Positions 55,483 through 64,000 of a DNA stretch of 64,000 bases are shown in pieces. A program made the position numbers and the translations under genes. Where the stretch lies: positions 26,491,847-26,555,846 of the forward strand of contig OX463859.1 of NCBI GenBank assembly GCA_949825065.1, in the 5' to 3' direction. Within the stretch, counting starts at the first letter, position 1. The number at the start of each line of letters is the position of its first letter. The notes beneath the pieces were generated by a model, which worked only from the letters and a program-made list of their open reading frames with translations, was not told where the DNA came from and did not search any database. The stretch comes from Odontocerum albicorne. Lineage: Eukaryota; Arthropoda; Insecta; Trichoptera; Odontoceridae.

Positions 55483-55537
55483 AGCCCCCGAGTTTAAAGA
55501 CAAACATCTAATTAATTAGACCACAAAGATCGCCTTT
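55483..55537 (-). mobile_element. SINE head fragment
   Basis: The minus strand shows tttgtggtctaattaattag and gtttgtctttaaactcgggg, a decayed SINE head. Confidence 0.5.
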
Positions 55538-55539
55538 AC

Positions 55540-56475
55540 ATGTTCTTGTGAATAAGCTGGCATACTCGTATATCACTAAACATATACTCTGGACAGATTA
55601 AACCTAAAGTTTACATTTGCAAAGAGATACATTTCTTAAACAAGAGGCAGTATTAATTTGCTACAACCTTATTTTAACAAATTAATGAATCTTATAATTT
55701 ATTGCGAGATTGTTAAAGGAACACAAAATTTCAGATATATTTCGATTTGTAAATAAAATCAACATTAAAAGGAATCCCTCGGAATCCGAACTTTGGAAGC
55801 TCTCTTGCCATCGTAAATTACGCCATTTTCTGTTATAAATAACGTTATAACATTAAGTTTCAAGTGCTTTTAACAAGTCATTTGTTTAAATAATTCTGGT
55901 GTTATTTTGCAGAAATCTTAACACGTATAATAGCTTAATTCTGTTAAAACTAAATCTATTCTCTTATCCACTTATCACTCTATTCCCATAAGAACAAACA
56001 CAACATGTATATAGTCACTTCTTACTGTATTCCCCATGTGACGATATACAATATTTAGTGTAAATTATTATGTAAGAAAGATGTAATTTAAATTTATTAC
56101 CTCACCCAAGCAAGAGAGTTTCAAATGAAATTGAAATGTAGATTGTAAAATATTAAAAAATAAAACGGAAGAAAACGAACTTGAGTGTTTTATTAATAAA
56201 TTATAGCTTTTTACAAGGTTTTGAACTTCGACGCTAGAAACTATTACAATATATTTTATTTTCGAAATATCACTTTGCATTCCTCTGACAAATATTTAGT
56301 TCTATGACTTCTAATCTTTATGCTGTGTTGTAAAATTATTGCTTTTTTCTGGTTTAAATTTGAATATTTAACAAAATCAATGTTTTTTTTTTAATCTGTA
56401 CCTGCCATTTGAATACCCAAATGAACTCCTTCAATGCAACTGAATGCGTAAATATTAGCCGGCTGTAACTCATTT
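55540..56475. other. AT-rich region, no gene assigned
   Basis: A TACTCGTA octamer at 55563 and motif-less short frames only. Confidence 0.35.
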
Positions 56476-56481
56476 AAGTAT

Positions 56482-57077
56482 ATGGACTCACTCATTCACA
56501 AAGACGGAGGGTGCGCCGCGGATGTTGACCATATAATAAGTGTGGTATGGATGAAATTCAGATCGGTAACAGGAATCTTGTGTGGCCCAAAAATGCCTAT
56601 AAAACTGAAAAGAAAGGTATACCAGACTGTCGTAAGACCCGCAATTATGTATGGCTCAGAATGTTGGACTATGTACATCTCCTACTCTAGGCAACTTGAA
56701 ACAGAAGAAATACGAATGCTTAGGTGGTCGGCTGTAGTATCAATGAAAGATAAAATAAAGAGCTCACACATTCGTGATAGCCTAGGGGTCACTGACATAA
56801 ATAGTAAACAGGAAGAGCGACAGCTGAGATGGTACGGGCACATAAGACGAAGACCACCAGACCATACTGTAAATCAGGCAATGTCTGTGGATCTTTCTCG
56901 ACAGCCGTCCAGAGGAAGACCAAAGAACTCCTGGATGACTCGATGCTCCAAAATCCTGCAGAGAAACGCCCTAGATTAAAGCTACACCCAGAACCAAAGA
57001 ATATGCAGCCTGAGAACATGAGGAGCCGACCCCATGAGCCTACCTAGGCAATGAGCTGGGACAGTGCCAGGAAGAAG
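56482..57077 (+). mobile_element. LINE family A fragment, 165 open codons
   Basis: An open frame to 56979 reads KFRSVTGILCGPKMPIKLK, KVYQTVVRPAIMYGSECWT, QLETEEIRMLRWSAVVSM, ERQLRWYGHIRRRPPDHTV and SRGRPKNSWM, the C-terminal 160 residues of a non-LTR polyprotein. After the stop, the 3' tail ends ccaggaagaagaagaatg, like the copy at 1164. The endonuclease and catalytic core are absent. Less decayed than the 1164 copy. Confidence 0.9.
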
Positions 57078-57214
57078 AAGAATGTTTTTTTAATCTTCTT
57101 TTTTTTTGTTAATTCTTTAATTTACCGAACCATTAATATATCTCGTGCGGCTTTTAATAAAATGAGAAGAGTATACTGTGATGATAATCTAAACTTGAAA
57201 CTTTGACAACGGTT

Positions 57215-57621
57215 AGTCAAATGCTACGTTTGATCATTGCAATTGCATGGAGTAAAATCATGGACTCTCAAAGTCGGTAGTATGAACCGACTGGAAGCAT
57301 TCGAAATGTGGATACACCGGAGAATGCTACGGATACCCTGGACGGATATGGTCGGCAACACGAGGGTTCTTCAAAGAGCCAAAGTTGATAGAGAGTTGCT
57401 GACTAATATTGAAATCCGAAAGGTCTCCTATTTGGGTCATGTACTTAGTGGAGCAAAGTACAAATTACTGCTCCTGATCATCCAAAGACGATCATGAAAT
57501 AAGGAAACTGAGAAAGTCAGAGAAGTCGAAAAAGACTTGTATGAGAAGGCGAATGGGTGGGGAAGAGATGAAATGTAAGTGTCTAGATAAGAAAGTCTAG
57601 TCTTCTGTCTTCTCCGCCTAT
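57215..57621 (+). mobile_element. LINE fragment J (reverse transcriptase C-terminus)
   Basis: Open from 57237: HGVKSWTLKVGSMNRLEAFE, WIHRRMLRIPWTDMVGNTRV, VSYLGHVLSGAKYKLL. The 3' end reads gaaagtctagtcttctgtct, then ctccgcctatccca. The solo LTR is inserted exactly there; after it, cccaacaggg continues the expected tail. Confidence 0.8.
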
Positions 57622-57625
57622 CCCA

Positions 57626-58543
57626 TGTGAGGACTATTTGATAAATTGCATACTTCACGTCCTCAAAATGGTTAATTCGCGACATATCATAATTTATGAA
57701 ACTTGTGATGTCGAGACCATGTGCTTGCCTTGAAAACAGGAAGATTAAAATATTATGAAATACTTGAATATTTTAAAATACTAAAGACAATAAAATAAGG
57801 GTAGCTACCCGGGCAGTCAGGTACATTTTTATTCAATGACAACATTGTCAAGTACGATTTTTGTCGAGGTTGGCTTCACTTTTTTTGGTATTTCCTTGCC
57901 AAGGGGAAGGAGGCGCTCGCAGGCTTCTCTTCCGTTCGGAACGTGGTGAGGTTCGGACGTTGCTCCGACGCAGGCTCTTCGCTACCAGACACTACGCTGA
58001 TAGGACGTCTCTCCAGAAACGGTGTTTGTATAGAAGACTGCCAGACTTGTTTTCCTCATATATCACAGAGCTTCAGGACGTACGATTCGCTGAATATTAT
58101 TCCTTTTATTTTTAATGTTGGATTTCGTCCGCACATTTTAACCATCGCTCAACTTTAATTCTAATTGTTATTGAAATCCCCTTTTGCTAATCGACAACAC
58201 GATCTTTCTAGCCAATTTTAAACTTTTTTTTCTCGACATTCGTTCGAGTTTTTTTTATATTTTTTTCTTTTTTCTTTTTCCATAATATAATAAACTGTTT
58301 CATTTAAAATTATACTTTGTTTAATTGTGTCACCTTGTCCAATTGAGAGGGAGAGAGAGTTACTCAGAGTTACAGGAATCTAACGAATCCCTGAGATCTA
58401 AAAGGTACTTGTCTCTTTAAGAAACCGGCGGAGCTGAACGGGCGTGTCACACCTCATATGATGGTAATGTATTATAACTGATTTATGTATTGAAATGTGT
58501 ACATCTTAATATTGTTTCTTAAATATAGCAAGTAGGCGTGACA
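57626..58543 (+). repeat. solo Gypsy LTR (918 bp) with 4-bp target duplication
   Basis: Begins TGTGAGGACTATTTGATAAA and ends ggcgtgaca, matching the element LTRs in reverse along its length, including tcatgaaacttgtg-type and attcaatgacaacattgtc segments, with moderate divergence. CCCA flanks both sides (57622-57625 and 58544-58547). No internal domain remains. Confidence 0.9.
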
Positions 58544-58549
58544 CCCAAC

Positions 58550-59785
58550 AGGGAATTGCATACGTAATTCTGCGTGTGCGAATATTACCACCCGATTGAA
58601 ACCTTTTTTGAAATTATTTTTGGTTCAGACCAAAATCTATCTAGAGTGGAAGTGAAGTATTCTACTTAAGATGCCACGGAGACCATCACATTATTAATAT
58701 ATATTTAGTCGTTTTTTTATTTAAAGAAAGTATAGTGGGATCAAGATAATGATAATTTTAAAGAAGGCGTATGGATATAGAAGAGGCAAAATATTTGCGT
58801 CGCGATAGACAAATCTACTGCTCTCTCTTTTCTGCCTACCCCGATATGAAGACGACGTGATATTATATATGTGTGAATATGCTGTTCATCAATAATTTCT
58901 ATAGTAATATTCTTTAATACCATAAATAGAGCTTTATTAAAAAAGTAAGCCTAAGGAACGTAGCAGCAAATAAACATGCTCATATTATTGAAAGTTGGAT
59001 TTCCTTTACATCAGGTTTGATCATTTATACTTACAGTTATACAACAGTTTACACACAATAAACTAGTATACACGCAAAAGTGTTTTCCGTTCCAAGGATC
59101 GTATCGTTTTGAAGTATTTGTTTAAAAAATGAACTTTAAAAAAAACACACGAAAGTAATAAGTATTTTTTCAATAAAGTAAAAAAATGTTAAATAAACCC
59201 CTACATACGTGATTCCGCTTTCCAAGCTTTATATATACTCGTATATATTTGAATTGGCTCAAATACAATCTGGTTCAAAACCGAGATACGAAATACATTG
59301 CGAAATTTTCCAAATTTCAAAATACCCGTGTGTACGCGAATCAACTCATATTTTTTTCAATGGTGGTTCGTGGAATTATGTTTTTCTAAAATATTTCTTC
59401 AAAGTATTTATCATTTTAAAGATCCCTTTTGAATCATATTTCCACGAAGGGTTTACCACAAACTTAACACACATTTAAGTGTTAAAAAACAAAATATCAG
59501 GAAATCTCTGAATTCAACATCGGCTTTGAAAACACAAATACGTCATAATCTTATTCAACATACTCTTATTTCACTTTGAACAATTCAAAGAGTAACATTT
59601 TCGTATGACAAGTACACTTTTGTCAGTCAGTTGAAACAATGTAGACATATTTGGCTTTCTCGTTTATGTAAGTATTCTTGTGATTACAGTGTTTCTTAAA
59701 TATTTTGGCAATAATAATAACTACAATTTTCGACGGGTCTAAAAAAAGTTGGATTTTAAAATTTGAACATAAAAACAATCTGCTA
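58550..59785. other. AT-rich region with a LINE-tail scrap
   Basis: ctactgctctctcttttctg with cctaccccgatatgaagac near 58815-58855 looks like a LINE B/J 3' end. An 89-codon frame at 59209 has no motif. Confidence 0.3.
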
Positions 59786-59791
59786 CAAGTA

Positions 59792-60601
59792 TTAGGTGTT
59801 AACATAAGTTGTGTTCGTTTTTTTTTCAAATTTAAAAATGAGCACCAAAAGTAAAACAAAATGGTAAAGGTTATACGTCATTCGAAAGAAAAATTTCTGA
59901 TCTATAAGATACTGTGCTTGCTTTTACGTTACCTATATTATTTTATTTGATTACAAGCCTTCAAAATGGAATGCCAAGTAGACGAAAGTGAGCATTTTCG
60001 ACACCTCCTTCTGTTCGCGTTCAATTGTCGAACGTTGATTTTTGTTGTTTTCACTCAAAACATGTGGAACCCAAGCGCCGAACTTCTGAACTTTTCCCAT
60101 CGATTTTTGGTGGTGTACAGTTATGTGACTACAATTCATCTGCTCAGCCAATTCTACGGTGGTTTGAAGGGGATCTTCATAAATAATATGGTTTAAGCGG
60201 TCCTCATCGAAGTCCACTGGTCGTTCAGAACGTTCCATGTCTTTCAGGTCGAAATTACCGTCTTTGAAACGCAAAAACCATCGACGAGTTGTCCTTTCAT
60301 TCATAACATCTTCACCGTACACTTCACAAATATCGCGAGCAGCTTTTGCAGCTTTATTCCCTCGATTGAACGCGAACAGAAGGAGGTGTCGAAAATGCTC
60401 CCTTTCGTCTACTTGACATTCCATTTTGAAGGCTTGTAATCAAATAAAATAATATATGTAACGTAAAAGCAAACGCAATATCTTGTAGAGCAGAAAATTT
60501 TCTTTCGAATGACGTATAACCTTTACCATTTTGTTTTACTTTTGGTGCTCATTTTTAAATTTGAAAAAAAAAATACAGACACAACTTATGTTAACACCCA
60601 A
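59792..60601. mobile_element. palindromic mariner element (810 bp)
   Basis: TTAGGTGTTAACATAAG at the left and TTGGGTGTTAACATAAG (complement) at the right are mariner termini, flanked by TA (59790-59791 and 60602-60603). The arms, about 59792-60025 and 60370-60601, are inverted copies of the transposon's 5' region including the start codon. So both ends are 5' ends. The centre keeps the first part of the transposase on the minus strand. The catalytic domain and true 3' end are gone. Confidence 0.9.
59951..60424 (-). pseudogene. mariner transposase N-terminal (HTH) domain
   Basis: Starts MECQVDEREHFRHLLLFAFN and continues AAKAARDICEVYGEDVMNER, RRWFLRFKDGNFDLKDMERS, VELAEQMNCSHITV and GAWVPHVLSENNKNQRSTIE. 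This is the paired helix-turn-helix DNA-binding region of a SETMAR-like mariner transposase, about 130 residues. It then runs into the opposite arm and becomes meaningless. The left arm repeats the first 20 codons on the plus strand at 59966. Confidence 0.9.
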
Positions 60602-60699
60602 TAGATAGCGTAATGAAGAATATGAATACATGGATATACCATATTATCAGACCTCAGTTGACTACATCAAGGAAAAGTTTAAATTTATTAGTCGATGTC

Positions 60700-61320
60700 T
60701 TCCAACAAGGGATATAAAAAACTTGTATCGATTCATTTATTGTGTCACGTCTGAATTATTGATATTTATTATAGTTTGATATTGCTTGCCTGATTTACGT
60801 ATTTCTAGACTACAGTCTGTTTTCAATGCACCTGCAAGACTGTTATATGTTAGTCTAAAATTTTGCTATATTAGCCCGCTTCTAAAAAGTCTACACCGAC
60901 TTAACTATCACTAACGGATTAGTTTATACGTTGTATTTTCGTATTCAAGCCCCTTATTCGAAAGTTTCTATTGTATTTTTTGAACCTGTGTCTAAGGTAC
61001 TAAATGTTCCTTCGGAGAGAATTAGAATTTCAAGATCGATTCGTTCTAAATAAAAATAAATTGGTTGTGCTAAATTGATGGAATAAACAGGTCTTATGAT
61101 AGACCTTTTCTATTGCTGGTTTTGTGGCATGGAATAGCCTGCCTCTTAGTATCAAATTTATGGGTAGTGTGTGCAGCTTTAGGTAACACTTAAAAAAAAT
61201 CCTTTTTGGAAGGTTATATCAAAATTTATGAATGAGTTTTCAGTCCAGAGTTGGAGCGCTCTTGAGAAGAGTTGGCTCTCTAAACGATGCTATATAAATT
61301 GTTATCTCATTGTTAATTTT
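60700..61320 (+). mobile_element. L2/CR1-like LINE 3' end, copy F (longest)
   Basis: Fragments in order: DRFIYCVTSELL, CLPDLRISRLQSVFNAPARL, YISPLLKSLHRL, then RSIRSK-like residues, a VAWNSLPLSIKFMGSVCSF-type end spread over frames (near 61120-61190), and the tail gttggagcgctcttgagaag ending acgatgctatataaattgtt. The order matches CR1/L2-type polyproteins after the catalytic motifs. Frameshifts and stops are common. Confidence 0.8.
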
Positions 61321-61329
61321 ATTAATCCA

Positions 61330-61945
61330 ACATCATGGAAGAAACGAATTATGAAACTAAAGGGAAACTCTATATAAAATCGTCAAAGGACCGATACTTT
61401 GCATTAAGCTGAGTACTGGGCAACAACTTAATCTCAAAAACAGAAATATCATATTGTCGAAATGTGTGTGCTGCAATATGTTTTGAGATCGAGCAAGTAA
61501 AATAGGGAATGAGTATGTGAGAGGTACTTTTCTCTTTTCCCGATCTCGTTGAAATTGAGAAACGCAAATCTTTAGTGGTATGTACTCGTATATGAACAAA
61601 AAAAAGCAGATACAAAGACGAAAACCAGATGAAAAGAATAAATATATACCTACTACGAATGGATTTTTTTTGAAATAGAGGAAGAGGTCATCCAAAGTAG
61701 CGATGGAAGTATGGCGTCATCCAAAATATTAGTGATCTGAACGTGACTCTGGACATGTCCATGGAAAGAACACGATGGAGGAAGGTGACTAGTCACGCAG
61801 ACCCCAAATCAATTATAAAGGCGAGGAGAACGCTATGATGATGACGACCGAATTTCATCTTCCTGTAGTAAAATTCTTTTTATTTTCGTGTCGAAAACGC
61901 TAGACTACCTCCACTCAGATTTCTGTCATCTAAATAGCACTGGGT
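61330..61945. other. AT-rich spacer, no gene assigned
   Basis: A possible LINE tail phrase (tcttttcccgatctcgttga) at 61530. The 112-codon minus frame there lacks motifs. Confidence 0.3.
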
Positions 61946-61948
61946 ATA

Positions 61949-62518
61949 CTATAAGCTAGCTGTTTTTAATAAACTTGCCAGCTGCTTTTAATTAACTATC
62001 TAATTGCCTTGAATAAAATATGAAATTGCCTTTAAAAAACTTGCTAGCCGCATTGAATAACCTAGATAACTATCTTGAATATTTAGCTAGCTTTCACTTT
62101 ATAATAAGCCAGCTACCTTTAATTAACTAGCTACCTGCCTTGTATAAAATTGTAAGTTGGCTTTAGAAAACTTGCTAACCATGTTATATTATATTATATA
62201 AACTAAACTAGCTGCTCGAATAAACCAGCTAGCAGCCCTTAATAACAAGTCAGCTGACCTGAATACCACTGTAAATTCCTTTTTTAAAAACTTGCCAGCC
62301 GATTTCAATAAATTATCTAGCCGCCTTGAATAAATTAGCTAGAAGCCATTAATATACTTCCAAGCTACCTTTAATTACCAAGCTAGCTGCCTTGAATAAA
62401 ATAGTACGTTACCTTTAAAAAAAATTGCTAGATGTGTTGAATAAACAAACTTGCTGTCTTGAATACACTAGCTAGTGATCTCTAATAAATTCACTTGCTC
62501 TTTTTAATAAAAGAAAAA
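61949..62518. repeat. 22-bp degenerate satellite, about 24 units, with higher-order pattern
   Basis: Nearly every unit is 22 bp and fits aataaactagctagctgcct followed by tg. A three-unit motif (a unit ending gccttg; an aataaaatxgtaaxttgccttt unit; an aaaaaacttgctagcc unit) recurs at units 2-4, 8-10, 13-15 and 19-21, a period of five to six units (about 110-130 bp). Many units carry AATAAA on the plus strand. Confidence 0.85.
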
Positions 62519-62524
62519 AAAACG

Positions 62525-63865
62525 GATGCGTAATTTAGAAAATTTTATTTTTAAACTGCGCTTGACACACATTTAATTTAAGCTGGGACGACCAAGGTCT
62601 GAGTGAATGTGATGGAATACATATAGCCTGAACGAGTGGACTTGTTTTTGCTCAATTATTAGTGTAAGAATTGTTATCTAGTTAAAAGTAGTATTTAGGT
62701 GTTAATTATTTCTAAGAAATCATATATATAGATTGAATTTTTTTTTTAAATAAAATGATATGTAGGAAAATAAAGTGAGGTAAGTTCATAAATTATAACA
62801 TATAATTAAGATAAGTTAAGTTATAAACTTGTATATAGGTTTAGCCTTGACAAATGTTTGTACAATAATTTACTTTTTTTAATAAAAAAAAAAGAAAAAC
62901 ATAAAATTTTAAATTCTTATCATCGTTAAAAATGAAAAACAGATAAATTTGTCTTATGTTGGATGTAGCCTTTTCTTCACCCACATATTTCGTATCTAAA
63001 AAATATCCAGCATATTTTTTTCGTCTTTCTTATATTTACATGATTCAACACTATTCCGAGTTATGCCTAGCTCGCAAATTTTGACTCGATGTGATCTTGT
63101 GTTGATATAACGTATTCACCTGTTCCTGACTGAAGAATTTCCACGCTATTCAAGTTAATTCTGCCAGAATAATCCCTAACCGTACTCAACAAAATCCCAG
63201 TTGCGATCAAATAGATGAAAGTGTATTCAATCTCAAAAGTGGATATTTCAATGATGAACAACAGACAAAGCAAATATATGTTGTTAACAAATGATGTGTT
63301 TAATACCGAATGATTTCTAATTAAACCCTCATAACAAAACTGTCAAGTCAAGTTAATTTTCTTTCGTTGCTGACAATCTTCTTACAGGCAACAGAACTGA
63401 ACAAATATATGGTACAGTGAACCCTCTTGTGTTAGTTCTTCAACTTCTCTTTATTAGTTCTGAATTTTACTCTGCAATATCAGTTGAATTATCTCATGTT
63501 TTTTCTTTGCATTACAAGTGCTCTATGTTTATCTTATTACTGGTGGATAATTCTCTTTATTCGTGCATTTTAAGATGCCATCATTTTGGCCATTGTCAAC
63601 CCATGAGACTTACAGCATTTTTCTATAGCATATCATTCACATATAAAAATATATAAATGTCTTTGTGGTGGCCTGAGTAAGTGTACATGTTCAAAACAAA
63701 GGTATAAAGAATATGGAATAACGCAAAATTCGGATATATAATTCAAGATTGTAATGCTTGTTACAGAGGAAATCCTTAAATTTGAAGAAGCAGCTTCTTG
63801 CAATTGTTCTGGTTGTTTGAGAATATTTTTATATAGTAATGGACTTGCACAGGTTGTATTACAGC
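62525..63865. other. AT-rich region, no gene assigned
   Basis: Two short frames (63067-63273 minus; 63417-63656 plus) are rich in hydrophobic residues but show no motif and poor start context. I could not assign them. Confidence 0.3.
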
Positions 63866-63870
63866 ATTAG

Positions 63871-63943
63871 AGGTGCATGGTCAAATGGTAACGCACTAGA
63901 CTTCCGTGCGAAAAGTCGCCGGTTCGGTATGCTACTCCCCTCC
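63871..63943 (+). mobile_element. tRNA-like SINE head at window edge
   Basis: gtgcatggtcaaatggtaac (A box) and gccggttcggtatgc (B-box-like) about 45 bp apart, with cactagacttccgtgcg between, resemble a tRNA-derived head different from the main SINE. The acceptor stem does not close, and the element probably continues past the window. Confidence 0.45.
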
Positions 63944-64000
63944 AAAAATACAGATTTTTCCGCCCAGTATTCGGGTTTATAAGAATACTTATGACTTCAG

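Noticed and set aside
63067..63656. Possible chemoreceptor-like exons
   Set aside because: Hydrophobic composition suggested it, but no conserved motif or splice structure could be identified.

Overview
This is an AT-rich, gene-poor stretch of eukaryotic nuclear DNA, most likely from an insect or another arthropod. The evidence is its transposon content: mariner and piggyBac relics, Penelope-like elements with a GIY-YIG endonuclease, Ty3/Gypsy LTR elements, several non-LTR families and a tRNA-derived SINE. I found no intact host gene, rRNA gene, prokaryotic operon or CRISPR array. Species was not determined. Clade names are assigned from motifs read by eye.

Layout. 0-20 kb holds a 22-bp minisatellite, a truncated LINE with a 14-bp target duplication, four related mariner deletion elements (3162, 5448, 7340, 14574), a Penelope-like 3' end (9.1-9.6 kb), LINE fragments, a SINE interrupted by a mariner element, a possible pair of host exons (13.3-13.9 kb) and one copy of a piggyBac-type MITE (15.9-16.5 kb). 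20508-30451 is one Gypsy-type element on the minus strand. Its 861- and 860-bp LTRs differ by one base and it has a 4-bp target duplication. Its pol is reduced to part of the reverse transcriptase joined to the end of the integrase, and the rest of its interior is a patchwork of tandem duplications. 30.4-41 kb holds Penelope tails, a 90-bp repeat split by two LINE fragments (one with an intact 306-codon reverse transcriptase ORF), a mariner whose 3' end became a 15-copy minisatellite, SINEs and the second piggyBac MITE. 41-64 kb holds many 3' ends of one L2/CR1-like LINE, two solo LTRs (44377 and 57626), a palindromic mariner (59792-60601) and a 22-bp degenerate satellite (61949-62518).

Two signals cut across the map. 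(1) The octamer TACTCGTA or its complement TACGAGTA occurs 18 times by my count, against about 2-3 expected by chance. In three repeats where a sister copy shows the empty site, the octamer is a 6-bp insertion at a TA dinucleotide, as expected of a Tc1/mariner excision footprint. (2) At least eight places carry a hammerhead-ribozyme-like core (CTGANGA, stem II, GAA, short palindromic helix III). Most lie at Penelope-like ends. The best, at 39677-39751, has an extended, well-paired stem I.

No pathway or gene network can be described. The window is best read as a record of insertion, deletion, nesting and tandem amplification of mobile DNA.
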